A DNA stretch of 64,000 nucleotides, from positions 4,163,795 through 4,227,794 of the forward strand of contig KB904821.1 of the NCBI GenBank assembly GCA_000380225.1, written 5' to 3'. Numbering within the stretch: the stretch's first letter is position 1; the number at the start of each line of letters is the position of its first letter. Below the pieces are notes generated by a model that was not told where the DNA came from, searched no databases, and was given only the letters and a program-made list of their open reading frames with translations. The translations under genes and the position numbers were made by a program. Of this stretch, positions 43,373 to 52,997 are shown piece after piece. The stretch comes from a filamentous cyanobacterium ESFC-1 (GTDB lineage: Bacteria > Cyanobacteriota > Cyanobacteriia > Cyanobacteriales > Spirulinaceae).

Positions 43373-44527
43373 TTAGGAAGGACGAGGGAGTGAAGGCGCG
43401 ATTTGTAGCGGTAAAGTTGTCGCGTTTTGAGTTTCGGTGGTGTAGGGTAAGTTGAGGAAAAAGGTTGTCCCTCGGTCTTCGCTGGTTTGGAAGAACAATG
43501 TACCGCCATGAGCATCTATAATGGATTTCGCGATCGCAGTCCCTAAACCCGTCCCATTGGCTTTTCCGTGGGTAACAAAGGATTCAAAGAAAGTCTCGCG
43601 AATTTCTGCGGGAATACCGGGCCCGTTATCAGTAATGGTAATCTGTACCCACTCCGGACGCGGTGTGACTTGAATTTCGATCGTCCCTTCCTGCTGATTA
43701 AAGGCTTCGACAGCATTCACCACTAAGTTTTGTACCACTCGTATCAATTTCGCTTCGTCGGCATAAATTTCTACCGTTTCAGGACAAGCCACTCGCAGTT
43801 CAACCCCTGCATTGGTACAATACACACCGTTGAGTTTTTGAAAGCGCTGTAATGCTGAATACAAATTGAGGCGATCGCGCTTTAAACTCGGAAGTCCCTT
43901 GGCAAATTCGAGCAATTCTTCGGCCATGCTAGTCATGCGTTGGGCTTGTTCTTGGATCAGTTCGCACCATTCGGCAGTTTCTTCATCTTCGTGCAGTTCT
44001 TTAATCATGCCACTGGACAGATGAATCCCGCTTAAAGGACTTTTTAAATCGTGAATAATGGTATTAACCATTTCCCCGACTAACACCATTTTTTCTTTAT
44101 AAGCGACTTGCTGCACATAATCTTTAGTCGTCACTCGCAAGCGCTGAATCACATAGTTAAACAGTTTTAAAACCACTTCGCTGCTGGCTTTTTCTAAAAT
44201 TTCCATTAAGATCGCTCGCGGAATTTTCGCTACAGTTGCGGTTTCGCAGACGATGGCTTGAGCGCTGCGGGGTTGGCCATCGAGTACGCCAAATTCCCCG
44301 AAAAATTCATTGGGTTGCGCTGTTGCTACGATTTGATAATGGTGTTTACGAATCCATTTCCTAAAGTTAACTTGCCCTTCTAGGACTAGGTATAAATAAT
44401 CGGGAATCTCTCCTTCTTCAAAAATAATGGCTTGATGGGAAAATGTTTCAATTGTTGCTAGTTGAGCGAGTTTAGCGGCGGATTTTGCATCGAAGAAAGT
44501 AATAAATTGGTGTGATTGAATATCCAT
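43373..44527 (-). CDS. Histidine kinase with N-terminal cyclic-nucleotide-binding-like domain (copy 2)
   Basis: A 384-residue paralogue of the kinase at 42149-43246. It has the same order: a CRP-like domain (ITFFDAKSAAKLAQLATIET, FFGEFGVLDGQPRSAQAIV), the H box TIIHDLKSPLSGIHLSSG, NLVVNAVEAF, ITDNGPGIPAE, and the same KANGTGLGTAIAKSIIDAHG. Both carry Arg in the PRS segment of the cassette, compatible with nucleotide-phosphate binding. Gap to copy 1 is 126 bp. The C-terminal extension beyond the kinase core is about 20 residues, which copy 1 lacks. Confidence 0.92.
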   Translation of the reverse strand: MDIQSHQFITFFDAKSAAKLAQLATIETFSHQAIIFEEGEIPDYLYLVLEGQVNFRKWIRKHHYQIVATAQPNEFFGEFGVLDGQPRSAQAIVCETATVAKIPRAILMEILEKASSEVVLKLFNYVIQRLRVTTKDYVQQVAYKEKMVLVGEMVNTIIHDLKSPLSGIHLSSGMIKELHEDEETAEWCELIQEQAQRMTSMAEELLEFAKGLPSLKRDRLNLYSALQRFQKLNGVYCTNAGVELRVACPETVEIYADEAKLIRVVQNLVVNAVEAFNQQEGTIEIQVTPRPEWVQITITDNGPGIPAEIRETFFESFVTHGKANGTGLGTAIAKSIIDAHGGTLFFQTSEDRGTTFFLNLPYTTETQNATTLPLQIAPSLPRPS

Positions 44528-45266
44528 GAGAAGTACCCAATAAAGGGAAAATGAGAGGAACTAATCGAGGATCGAGATCGAGTCGAGATTCACTGGGGCG
44601 ATCGCCCCGATCAAATATCTTTTTCTGGCGCTTCTGTCGCCCAAAGCATCAGTCGAAAGAAATCTCGAAATGTTAATTGTAAGATGCTAACCGGATGAAT
44701 GAGAATCTTGTTAATACTTTTTTATTGTGCAATTTATAATCGTCTCACTGTATTCGAGAATTTACGGAAATTGTGGCAAAATTGACTGATTTTTTCCGTG
44801 AAATTTCCTATGACAAATTCATCATATTGTGCTAAACATCCAACATTTGCAGTTTAGCCTGTGGGTACTGTCGGGAAGACTTAGTAAGCCCAAAATTGTC
44901 TTCGGGATAGCCCCCGCACTCAACCTCATTTTCTCGATCGCGATGCTTCGATTCCGTCTCAAGGCGATGGGGGATAGCCGATCTTCAAACCCGGTGAGCC
45001 AGGGTTTTCTATTGTAAAGAAACATTGCGAAATATTTATTTATATTAAGCAAAAGTGCGATCGCCAATGGGTTGCCATTACGGCGACTGAGGGCATTTTA
45101 AGACAGAATGCTTCACTCAAGACTCAACCCTGGTCGGCAAAATAGTCTGGTTAAAGAAATGATTTTGTAAGAATTTATAATATTCGGCAACGTTGCGCCC
45201 CGCACTCCTTTATGATGTGTATTAAAGTTTTTAAGATTTCGTAAAAAAATACGGAGGTTCTTTCAG
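44528..45266. other. 739-bp intergenic region upstream of cpcG
   Basis: No gene is supported: both short frames near 44825-45060 lack protein-like composition. The region separates the divergent kinase and cpcG genes and so must hold both promoters. I see a purine-rich ACGGAGG at 45252-45258 as the cpcG ribosome-binding site. I cannot name a promoter with confidence. Confidence 0.4.
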
Positions 45267-46022
45267 TTGGCTATCCCTTTACTCGATTACACTCCTAGTT
45301 CTCAGAATCAGCGCGTTGCTGGCTATGAAGTCCCTGGAGATGAGCAACCCAAGCAATACAACACAGAAAACGTCTTGTCGTCGTCTGCGATGGATGAACT
45401 CATCGACGCAGCTTACCGTCAGATGTTTTTCTACGCCTTCAAAAGCGATCGCGAACCTTTTCTCGAATCGCAACTACGAAACAACAGCATTACAGTCCGC
45501 GATTTTATTCGTGGTTTAGCGCTGTCTGAAACGTTCCGCAACAGCTTCTACGAAAAAAACAGTAACTACCGTTTCGTCGAACAATGCGTACAACGGATTT
45601 TAGGCCGCGACGTTTACAGCGAACGGGAAAAAATCGCTTGGTCGATTAAAGTTGCCACCAAAGGCTACCAAGGCTTTATCGACGAATTGCTCAATAGCGA
45701 TGAATACTTAGATAACTTCGGTTATGACAAAGTACCTTTCCAACGTCGTCGCATCCTGCCGGGCCGCGAAGAAGGGGAACGTCCGTTCAACATCCAATCG
45801 CCCCGCTACGATGCTTACTACCGTAGCATTCTCAACTTCCCTCAAATCATCTGGCAAAACGAAATCCGCCGCTTTACCCCCCAAGAGAAGAAAGCCAAAG
45901 CTGGCGATCCTTCTATGTATATGGGGATGGCCCGCGGCCTCTCCAGCGCTCAAGGGAAGACTGTACCTCGCGTCTCAGCGATGAATATCGACCTCAATGC
46001 GGTTCCTTATCGCAAAAAATAA
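45267..46022 (+). CDS. cpcG: Phycobilisome rod-core linker polypeptide
   Basis: A 251-residue linker that attaches phycocyanin rods to the allophycocyanin core. The N-terminal [20 protein letters not shown], the linker domain ([59 protein letters not shown]) and the core-binding tail are typical of CpcG1-type proteins. Unlike CpcG2/CpcL it has no C-terminal hydrophobic helix, so it should serve the regular phycobilisome. The start is TTG at 45267, with ACGGAGG 8 bp before. It is not in a cpc operon here; cpcG genes are often elsewhere. Confidence 0.96.
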   Translation: MAIPLLDYTPSSQNQRVAGYEVPGDEQPKQYNTENVLSSSAMDELIDAAYRQMFFYAFKSDREPFLESQLRNNSITVRDFIRGLALSETFRNSFYEKNSNYRFVEQCVQRILGRDVYSEREKIAWSIKVATKGYQGFIDELLNSDEYLDNFGYDKVPFQRRRILPGREEGERPFNIQSPRYDAYYRSILNFPQIIWQNEIRRFTPQEKKAKAGDPSMYMGMARGLSSAQGKTVPRVSAMNIDLNAVPYRKK

Positions 46023-46062
46023 ATAAAGCGCTCAAACTCTAGTTAAAGCGTTGTCACAATAT

Positions 46063-46142
46063 GGGGAAGTTACATTCCTCGCAAATTCTTCGGGACTTAG
46101 CCTCGCTGAATTTGTGGGTTCGTAACTTCCCCCTAGTTTTTT
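46063..46142 (+). terminator. Structured terminator after cpcG
   Basis: GGGGAAGTTAC (46063-46073) pairs with GTAACTTCCCC (46122-46132). An inner stem CAAATTC / GAATTTG (46082-46088 with 46109-46115) lies within the loop. TAGTTTTTT follows. The long, double-stem form is consistent with a terminator, and may also stabilise the abundant linker mRNA. Confidence 0.8.
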
Positions 46143-46382
46143 CAGTTATCAGTCTCTAAGGGGCAGCTTTGCTGTGGGCAGCTTTGCTGTAGGGGGGAGT
46201 TGAATTCTACCCCAGAAAGAGGATCAGAAACTTTGGTTTTTAGGGGTTAGTTTTAAAAAGGCTAAAAGCTAGACGCTTATAGGCGTTACAGCCCGAAAAA
46301 GTGAAATTAAGTTTCAAAGAGAGTCATCAGTTTTTGAGGCAGTGGGCAGTGGTTTTTGGATAGTTAGCAGGAGGAGAGAGTT

Positions 46383-46865
46383 GTGTTAGAAGTGTGGATG
46401 GCGATCGCGCTGATTACAGGTTCAGGAAACCCGATTATCATTGACCTAGAAAACCAGATTATCTTGGAAAGGCCCCAACCGGCTTGGGAAAGCCGGGGAT
46501 TTATCCCGAAAGCAAGTCCTTATAGCTTAGAAGAAACTGCCAATCGCTTAGAAGCCGCCTCAGCTGCCCAAGGTTTAATGGTGTTAGCTCATTGGATTGT
46601 GCCGTTGGATGGTTTCCCAACTCGCTCTATTAGCTTGACTAGCCCCGATCTGGCGATCGCGCCGAATTGTAATATCGCCACAATTCCCGATTTTGAGCAA
46701 GCCGTGGTAATTTGGCAAGATCGAGATGACCAAATTTGGATTGCTTACAATGGAGCGCAAAATCTCGCAGACCGCTACAATCTCACTCTCTGCGACGCTG
46801 AACTACACCGCATTACGCAAATATTAGACGGTATTACAGAAGATGCGATCGCCCCCGATTTCTAA
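46383..46865 (+). CDS. Conserved hypothetical protein
   Basis: A 160-residue protein starting at GTG 46383, with AGGAGGAGAG 6-12 bp upstream as a strong ribosome-binding site. There are no membrane segments. A helix (YSLEETANRLEAASAAQGLM) and later PNCNIATIPDFEQAVVIWQD loosely resemble DUF302-type proteins, but the match is too weak to name. It stands alone among repeats. Composition and the site make it a real gene. Confidence 0.6.
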   Translation: MLEVWMAIALITGSGNPIIIDLENQIILERPQPAWESRGFIPKASPYSLEETANRLEAASAAQGLMVLAHWIVPLDGFPTRSISLTSPDLAIAPNCNIATIPDFEQAVVIWQDRDDQIWIAYNGAQNLADRYNLTLCDAELHRITQILDGITEDAIAPDF

Positions 46866-46969
46866 CCCTTGCTTGAGTTACACAGAGAAAAGATCGCTCC
46901 TACAAACCAATTCCCACTGCCCACTGCCGACTGCCCAAAAACCACTGCCCACTGCCCACTACCCACTAC

Positions 46970-47902
46970 CTAAAGCCGCCGCCGCAACACTTCAACGAGC
47001 TTGTTAAACTCCTGGGGGAGAGGCGCGATCGCGTTAATTAATTCCTCAGTACGAGGATGATATAACCGCAACTGGTGAGCGTGTAAAGCTTGTCCGGTGA
47101 GATTAACTTTCAAGCCGCGATGAGAACCATACACCGTATCGCCAACAATAGGATGACCGAGAAAAGCCGAATGGACGCGGATTTGGTGGGTGCGTCCCGT
47201 TTCGAGTTGGTAGCGCATCAGGGTATAGTTGCCCAAGGCTTCGAGGATTTGCCAATGCGTCACCGCCTCGCGTCCCCCTTTTTCCACCGGGACAACAGCC
47301 ATTTTCTTGCGATCGCCCCCATGACGACCCACAGGCTGAGTTACTGTGCCTTCAGCCGCCCCAGGACGACCGTAGACCACGCCTAAATACTCCCGATAAG
47401 CTGTTTTACTCTGAATTTGTTTTTGTAGGGCTTGGTGGGCAAAATCGGTCTTAGCCACGACGATCGCGCCCGTGGTATCTTTATCGAGGCGATGCACGAT
47501 TCCCGGACGCTCCACGCCACCAATCCCCGCGAGGCGATCGCAATGATGCAACAAAGCATTCACCAGCGTCCCCTCCGAATGCCCTGGGGCGGGATGTACC
47601 ACCATTCCGGCAGATTTGTTAATAATAATCAAATCCTCGTCTTCGTAGAGGATATCGAGGGGAATGGCTTGGGCTGGTAAATCCAGGGGAGTCGGCGGCG
47701 GTAAGGTGACCATGACTTGATCCCCCGGTTGAAGATGAGTTTTTTTGGCCAAGCAGGGGTTTTGATTGAGTTGGACTTGACCTTGTTCGATCAGTTTTTG
47801 TAAACGCGATCGCGACAAGTGGGGTAATTGCCTCGAAAGCCAAGCATCAAGCCGTTTGGCGGCGCTATTAACTTCAAGTTCAATAATTTCGGCGGTGGTC
47901 AT
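46970..47902 (-). CDS. rluD: RluD-family 23S rRNA pseudouridine synthase
   Basis: A 310-residue pseudouridine synthase. Residues about 12-70 are an S4 RNA-binding domain (RLDAWLSRQLPHLSRSRLQK), then the catalytic domain with Asp140 in GIVHRLDKDTTGAIVVA. RluD modifies helix 69 of 23S rRNA; RluA/RluC relatives cannot be fully excluded. The ATG is embedded in a repeat: on the coding strand GACCAATAACCAATGACC reads into the start, with no Shine-Dalgarno. Confidence 0.9.
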   Translation of the reverse strand: MTTAEIIELEVNSAAKRLDAWLSRQLPHLSRSRLQKLIEQGQVQLNQNPCLAKKTHLQPGDQVMVTLPPPTPLDLPAQAIPLDILYEDEDLIIINKSAGMVVHPAPGHSEGTLVNALLHHCDRLAGIGGVERPGIVHRLDKDTTGAIVVAKTDFAHQALQKQIQSKTAYREYLGVVYGRPGAAEGTVTQPVGRHGGDRKKMAVVPVEKGGREAVTHWQILEALGNYTLMRYQLETGRTHQIRVHSAFLGHPIVGDTVYGSHRGLKVNLTGQALHAHQLRLYHPRTEELINAIAPLPQEFNKLVEVLRRRL

Positions 47903-48084
47903 TGGTTATTGGTCATTTGTCCTTAGTCCTTAGTCCTTGGTCATTTGTCCTTAGTCATTTGTTGTTGGTTGTTGGGTTTTACTTCGTTCTACCCAACTTA
48001 CTACTACCCACTGCCTACTACCCACTGCCTCAACAACTGATAACTGATAACTGATGACTGAAAAAGCTGCTAACCGAAAAAAGC

Positions 48085-48348
48085 TTACAACGCGCCAGCG
48101 TAAGCTAAACCGAGGATTACACCCACACCGAGGATGTGACCGAAGCTAGTAGTCGCAATAACCGCAGGCAAGCTTAAACCGCCAAATAAAGCGGGACTGG
48201 GCATAGACGGGCCGACATTGGGATATTTGATCGTGAATTTGCCGATCGCGATCGCAACAATATTGGTCACAATCATGACAATGGCAACTTTCGGACTCCA
48301 AGTAACTGTATTAGCTACGCCCGCCGCAAAGAATAACATCGAGTTCAT
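48085..48348 (-). CDS. psaK: Photosystem I reaction centre subunit PsaK
   Basis: An 87-residue thylakoid membrane protein at the edge of photosystem I. Two hydrophobic helices (VAIVMIVTNIVAIAIGKF and a C-terminal LPAVIATTSFGHILGVGVIL) and the intervening KYPNVGPSMPSPALFGG are characteristic. The short N-terminal MNSMLFFAAGVANTVTWSP is processed or embedded in other PsaK proteins. Only one copy occurs in this window; many cyanobacteria have psaK1 and psaK2, and which this is cannot be told here. Confidence 0.96.
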   Translation of the reverse strand: MNSMLFFAAGVANTVTWSPKVAIVMIVTNIVAIAIGKFTIKYPNVGPSMPSPALFGGLSLPAVIATTSFGHILGVGVILGLAYAGAL

Positions 48349-48449
48349 TACAGATTGTTCTCCTTCAAAAACGCTTCAAAACATTAAGTTTTATCTTTTA
48401 TCAGGATGGGGAGCGCTTAGGCGGTCTTGTTGCAAGACTTAACATTAAA

Positions 48450-49136
48450 TTACGCAACTTGGGTTTCCATTGCCGGGAGAGAGGGACGCAAAGACAAGTA
48501 AGCCAAAGGGCCAAACAAAGGGATTAGGGCAACGATCCAGAAAACGAGCGGTTGCGTTATGCCCCGTCGCTGCATATCATCTTTGAGTAACGCGGGGAAA
48601 AGCAAGCACAACAAGCAGAAATCTAGGCTCATAACGTGAATAAAGCGACTGGTTTGCCATTGCTGGCTAAAATCAGCCCAATCCCCTTGAGAAATGCCAA
48701 AAAACACGATCGCGATCGCGCCCACCAGTAAGCCAATTCCGAGGAGGCGCGAGTCTTGCAGCTTCAAAAACCAATCCTTGGGCGGTGTAAAACTAGGATT
48801 AGGTTGGCGTAGAGCGAGGTAGGGTAAAATAGCAAAAGCACCCACGGCATAGGACGCGATCGCAAACGGATAAGCCGGGACTTTTTGGCCGCGACCATCG
48901 CTAAACAACACACAACCATAGGCGACGGGCCAAATCCCCATCAGGTAAAATAAAGCCACGATCGCGGAGTTGATGCCCTCTACCTCTCCGGTAGACAAGC
49001 GGATAATCAGATCGAACGTATCGGGACGATCCGGAGGGGCTAAGAGAAAGGCATAACTCACAAAGCCCAACCACAACAAAGCAAAACCGATTTTTCTAAT
49101 TTTTGTTTTTCCCATTTTGTTTTGGGTGTATTGCAT
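48450..49136 (-). CDS. Conserved polytopic membrane protein (cyanobacterial/plastid type)
   Basis: A 228-residue protein with about six hydrophobic segments (IGFALLWLGFVSYAFLLAPP, IVALFYLMGIWPVAYGCVLF, LGIGLLVGAIAIVFFGIS, FCLLCLLFPALL, LVFWIVALIPLFGPLAYLSL). It resembles conserved hypothetical membrane proteins of cyanobacteria that have plant chloroplast homologues, but I cannot give a name. Internal M8 at 49115 is an alternative start. It is about 100 bp from psaK on the same strand. Confidence 0.75.
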   Translation of the reverse strand: MQYTQNKMGKTKIRKIGFALLWLGFVSYAFLLAPPDRPDTFDLIIRLSTGEVEGINSAIVALFYLMGIWPVAYGCVLFSDGRGQKVPAYPFAIASYAVGAFAILPYLALRQPNPSFTPPKDWFLKLQDSRLLGIGLLVGAIAIVFFGISQGDWADFSQQWQTSRFIHVMSLDFCLLCLLFPALLKDDMQRRGITQPLVFWIVALIPLFGPLAYLSLRPSLPAMETQVA

Positions 49137-49156
49137 TGTTACTATTTTGTCGAATT

Positions 49157-49450
49157 ATGCGAGCATGGCTCAAGGATGACATCTTATATTTACATCGCGA
49201 GGATGTCCCATCTTATAAACAAAAAGGCTCTATCGTGCGGAATAACTTCTTTTGGGCGTTGAAATCCATCTCTTGTTATGCCCCAAAAGGCAGTGATTGG
49301 GAATTTGACCCGGAAGTGTGGATTGCCTTGTCAAGGATGTTACTATCCTTTACCACATCAGGTTATTTGGGGACTTCAGAAACCATGCTAGAGTTTTCCG
49401 AAGATGTCCCGATTCCAGAAGTCTTGCGCTCAGTTGCCAGTTACTTATAA
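49157..49450 (+). CDS. Hypothetical protein
   Basis: A 97-residue frame starting at ATG 49157; a longer version from 49103 would overlap the divergent membrane-protein gene. The sequence (SIVRNNFFWALKSISCYAPK, DWEFDPEVWIALSRMLLSFT) is protein-like and soluble, without recognisable motifs. It has no clear ribosome-binding site. It may be a 5'-truncated relic or a real small gene. Confidence 0.5.
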   Translation: MRAWLKDDILYLHREDVPSYKQKGSIVRNNFFWALKSISCYAPKGSDWEFDPEVWIALSRMLLSFTTSGYLGTSETMLEFSEDVPIPEVLRSVASYL

Positions 49451-49573
49451 TGATTGACTCAAAGATGAAATCTAAGGATTACCAAATAAATCGGTAATCC
49501 CTAAATTCTTATTCATATTTTATCCGTTTTGATAACTTTGGAGCGAATGCTGAACAAAACGAACTTATAAAAA

Positions 49574-49882
49574 TTACATTTTAGCTTGATATTCTTCGAG
49601 CAAATCCATCAAATTGACTTGGCAACGAGTCGGCAGTAAATCAATTAAAGGAAGTTGCCGCTTTCCCTCTCCTACTTCTACCAAAATATCCTCTAAAATT
49701 TGCACAACCTTACTTTCATCAAGGGTATTTTCTGACAACATCGGATACATTCTTTCAGCCACTACCAAGGCCAAATGAGCATCGGATAAATAAAGGTGCC
49801 ATCGGGCAATCTCTAAATAAACATTTTTACCAATATCGGCAGCTAAATCTTCAATGGCACGGGTAATACTGGTATAAGTCAT
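49574..49882 (-). CDS. DUF3181 family protein
   Basis: A 102-residue cyanobacterial protein of the DUF3181 type: IEDLAADIGKNVYLEIARWH, LYLSDAHLA, and the conserved end QLPLIDLLPTRCQVNLMDLL. Function is unknown. The start codon is only 4 bp from what looks like the right end of an IS200/IS605-type element; on the coding strand GAGGAG, 10 bases before the ATG, is part of that element's terminal hairpin and could be its ribosome-binding site. Confidence 0.85.
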   Translation of the reverse strand: MTYTSITRAIEDLAADIGKNVYLEIARWHLYLSDAHLALVVAERMYPMLSENTLDESKVVQILEDILVEVGEGKRQLPLIDLLPTRCQVNLMDLLEEYQAKM

Positions 49883-49886
49883 GGTT

Positions 49887-50230
49887 TGACAACTCCTCGC
49901 CGTAAACGGTCGAGGATTCTCGTTTCTTTCAGGTTGCCTCTTAACTAGACTTTGGATCGACAGACACCTAAATATCCTCCCCTTAGTCCCCGTTAGACCG
50001 ACTCAACGAGCGTTTTGTTTCTTGGTTTCTAGTCCAAGATACGTCCTGCCCGGACGCAAAAGTTTGTTTTCACAACTACACCCTTAAAGTTTTACATCAA
50101 CAAGGATTGTGCTGAAAACCCCTTACTTTAACTATTGAGTTGGTTAGGTTTGTTGTAGTGCGGCCCACATTACTGGTCACTCGCACACCAATATTATAAT
50201 ATAAAGCCGTCCTTGAAGGACGGGGCTTTA
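49887..50230 (-). mobile_element. Remnant or non-autonomous IS200/IS605-type element without tnpB
   Basis: Read on the minus strand, the 3' end GAGAATCCTCGACCGTTTAC then GGCGAGGAGTTGTCAAAC has the hairpin (CCTCG...CGAGG, 49895-49915) and TTGTCAA tail that close IS200/IS605-group elements and the omega-RNA scaffold downstream of tnpB in cyanobacteria. At the other side (50203-50229) AAAGCC...GGCTTT forms a second hairpin, like a subterminal palindrome. The ~290 bp between contain no transposase or TnpB frame. Ends are called by recall of related elements, so confidence is moderate. Confidence 0.5.
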
Positions 50231-50476
50231 AACCCAGAATTTTTGGTAATTTCTAAAATCTAACAATCATTTCGCCCTAATGCCTATCCTAGCAAGGGTG
50301 CAGCGAGATATCCTACCCCGAAAGCAGTAGAAAAACACGGGTACTGCCACATCGATGTTTACGAAATCTTTATTAACAATGAACTAATATTTTCAAAAAC
50401 TTCAAACTCTGGACAACCCACAAATCCAAGGTTAGGTTTAATATTGACTAAACTCACAACCCCAAATTTAAGTTGT

Positions 50477-51412
50477 ATGAGAATCCTGGTAACAGGTGGT
50501 GCAGGCTTCTTGGGTTCGCACCTCATCGATCGCTTGATGGAAGCGGATCACGAAGTTATTTGTTTAGATAATTTCTTCACTGGCCGCAAAAACAACATCC
50601 AGCATTGGATGGGACACCCCAAATTTGAACTCATCCGCCATGACATCACCGAACCGATTCGGCTAGAAGTCGATCAAATCTATCATCTCGCTTGTCCGGC
50701 CTCGCCGATTCACTATCAATACAATCCCGTCAAGACGATTAAAACCAACGTTTTGGGGACAATGCACATGCTTGGCCTCGCCAAACGCGTGAAGGCGAGA
50801 TTTTTCTTAGCCTCGACTTCAGAAGTGTATGGCGACCCCGACGTTCATCCCCAACCGGAGGAATATCGCGGTAATGTCAATCCCATTGGGATTCGGTCAT
50901 GTTACGACGAAGGCAAGCGGGTAGCAGAAACCCTCGCGTTTGATTACTATCGCCAAAATGGTGTAGATATTCGCGTGGTTCGCATTTTTAACACCTACGG
51001 GCCGCGGATGTTGGAAAACGACGGTCGTGTGGTTAGTAATTTTATTGCCCAAGCTTTGCGGGGTAAACCCTTGACCGTTTACGGCGATGGTTCGCAAACC
51101 CGGAGTTTTTGCTATGTCTCGGATTTGATTGAAGGCTTTATTCGCTTGATGAACAGCGACCAAACCGGGCCGATTAACATTGGCAATCCGGGAGAATATA
51201 CCATTCTTGAATTAGCCCAAAAAATCCAACATGAAATTAATCCGGATGTAGATATTGTCTTCAAACCCTTACCCCAAGACGATCCCAAGCAGCGACAACC
51301 CGACATTACCAAAGCGAAAACTTACCTGGGTTGGGAACCCACAGTACCGCTTCAAGACGGGTTAAAGCATACCATTGATTATTTCCGTGAGTATCTGAAT
51401 ATCTCTCCTTAA
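50477..51412 (+). CDS. UDP-glucuronate decarboxylase (UDP-xylose synthase), extended SDR
   Basis: A 311-residue NAD-dependent extended [23 protein letters not shown] is the Rossmann start, with STSEVYGDP and the catalytic YDEGKR (Tyr-X3-Lys). The [14 protein letters not shown] and [19 protein letters not shown] segments are diagnostic of UXS rather than RmlB. It converts UDP-glucuronate to UDP-xylose. The ATG at 50477 was preferred to an upstream GTG/TTG start at 50444 because it gives the normal N-terminus. The next gene, ugd, supplies its substrate. Confidence 0.9.
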   Translation: MRILVTGGAGFLGSHLIDRLMEADHEVICLDNFFTGRKNNIQHWMGHPKFELIRHDITEPIRLEVDQIYHLACPASPIHYQYNPVKTIKTNVLGTMHMLGLAKRVKARFFLASTSEVYGDPDVHPQPEEYRGNVNPIGIRSCYDEGKRVAETLAFDYYRQNGVDIRVVRIFNTYGPRMLENDGRVVSNFIAQALRGKPLTVYGDGSQTRSFCYVSDLIEGFIRLMNSDQTGPINIGNPGEYTILELAQKIQHEINPDVDIVFKPLPQDDPKQRQPDITKAKTYLGWEPTVPLQDGLKHTIDYFREYLNISP

Positions 51413-51602
51413 GGGATAGTTCAAGCCGAAAGGGGCGATCGCGCCTAGAAATGGGGAAGTTTTTAGCCTAAAATAGGGCGATCGCTTAAGGAAACCCCAG
51501 CCCTACTCCCCAAAGGCTTTTCCCAACGTTTCTCCATGACAATGGGTTGTAGAGCAATCCATCGCATTTATTAAATTACAACAGCTTTGAGGATTAACGA
51601 CT

Positions 51603-52997
51603 ATGCGTGTTTGTGTTATTGGTACTGGCTATGTCGGTCTTGTGACTGGCGTTTGTTTAGCCCACATCGGCCATCATGTCATTTGTGTTGACAACAACGA
51701 AGAAAAAGTCAAACTGATGAAATCCGGTCAATCCCCCATCTACGAACCGGATTTGTCGGAATTGATGAAAGGGTCGATGACCGCCGGAAACCTCGAATTC
51801 ACCTCTGATTTAGAATACGGAGTTGACAATGGCGATGTTCTCTTTATCGCTGTCGGAACACCCCCCCTCCCCACCGGGGAAAGCGATACCCGTTACGTCG
51901 AAGCCGTAGCCCGTGGTATTGGGGCCCACCTCAAAGAAGGCTATAAAGTCATTGTCAACAAATCTACCGTTCCCATTGGTTCAGGGGACTGGGTTCGTAT
52001 GATTGTCCTCGACGGCGTGGCCGAACGTCAACAATCCCTAGCCACAGTCGGAGGAAACCCCAGTGGAGAAGAAGCCCTAGCCCAAATTACGGCGGAATTT
52101 GATGTGGTGAGTAACCCAGAGTTTCTCCGGGAAGGTTCGGCGGTGTACGATACCTTTAACCCCGATCGCATTGTCTTGGGAAGCAACAGCCAAAAAGCCC
52201 TGGATATGATGGTAGAACTCTACCAGCCGTTGATTAAACGGACAGTCAGTGACAATCAAGAATTACCCAATGTTCCGGTAGTCACTACTGACCTCAACTC
52301 GGCAGAGATGATTAAATATGCGGCCAACTCCTTCCTCGCAACCAAGATTAGTTTTATTAACGAAGTCGCCAATATTTGCGATCGCGTCGGGGCCGATGTG
52401 GTAGAAGTAGCCAAAGGTATTGGCCTCGATTCTCGCATCGGTACAAAATTCTTACAAGCCGGGATTGGTTGGGGGGGGTCTTGTTTCCCCAAAGACGTTT
52501 CGGCCTTAATTCACACCGCCGACGACTACGGTTACGAAGCCGAGTTACTCAAATCCGCCGTTAACGTCAACAAACGCCAACGCCTGATTACCCTCGAAAA
52601 ACTGCAACACGAACTCAAAATCCTCAAAGGGAAAGTTGTCGGTTTGTTGGGCTTAACCTTCAAGCCCGACACCGACGATATGCGGGATGCCCCCTCTTTA
52701 GACCTTATCGAACAACTCAACCGCCTAGGGGCCAAAGTCAAAGCCTACGACCCCATTGTGTCCCAAACCGGGATGCGTCACGGTTTATCGGGTGTAATCG
52801 TCGAAACCGACCCCGAACGCTTGGCTGATGGTTGTGATGCTTTGGTCTTAGTTACCGATTGGCAACAATTCCGCAACTTAGATTATGCGAAACTGTCTAA
52901 ACTGATGAACTCCCCTGTGGTCATCGATGGTCGCAACTTCCTCGACCGGGATGCCGCCGAAAACGCAGGCTTCCACTACATTGGCGTAGGCCACTAA
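51603..52997 (+). CDS. ugd: UDP-glucose 6-dehydrogenase
   Basis: A 464-residue enzyme that oxidises UDP-glucose to UDP-glucuronate. It has the NAD-binding start CVIGTGYVGLVTGVCLAHIG, the catalytic Cys in GWGGSCFPKDVSALIH, and the C-terminal LGLTFKPDTDDMRDAPSL. Length fits a cyanobacterial/bacterial Ugd. It lies 190 bp after uxs on the same strand with GCGATCGC-type motifs in the gap, so it may have its own promoter. Together they form a UDP-glucose to UDP-xylose branch, probably for exopolysaccharide. Confidence 0.96.
   Translation: MRVCVIGTGYVGLVTGVCLAHIGHHVICVDNNEEKVKLMKSGQSPIYEPDLSELMKGSMTAGNLEFTSDLEYGVDNGDVLFIAVGTPPLPTGESDTRYVEAVARGIGAHLKEGYKVIVNKSTVPIGSGDWVRMIVLDGVAERQQSLATVGGNPSGEEALAQITAEFDVVSNPEFLREGSAVYDTFNPDRIVLGSNSQKALDMMVELYQPLIKRTVSDNQELPNVPVVTTDLNSAEMIKYAANSFLATKISFINEVANICDRVGADVVEVAKGIGLDSRIGTKFLQAGIGWGGSCFPKDVSALIHTADDYGYEAELLKSAVNVNKRQRLITLEKLQHELKILKGKVVGLLGLTFKPDTDDMRDAPSLDLIEQLNRLGAKVKAYDPIVSQTGMRHGLSGVIVETDPERLADGCDALVLVTDWQQFRNLDYAKLSKLMNSPVVIDGRNFLDRDAAENAGFHYIGVGH

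Noticed and set aside
44829-45067. Small frames upstream of cpcG
   Set aside because: Both strands are open, but neither has protein-like composition or a ribosome-binding site.
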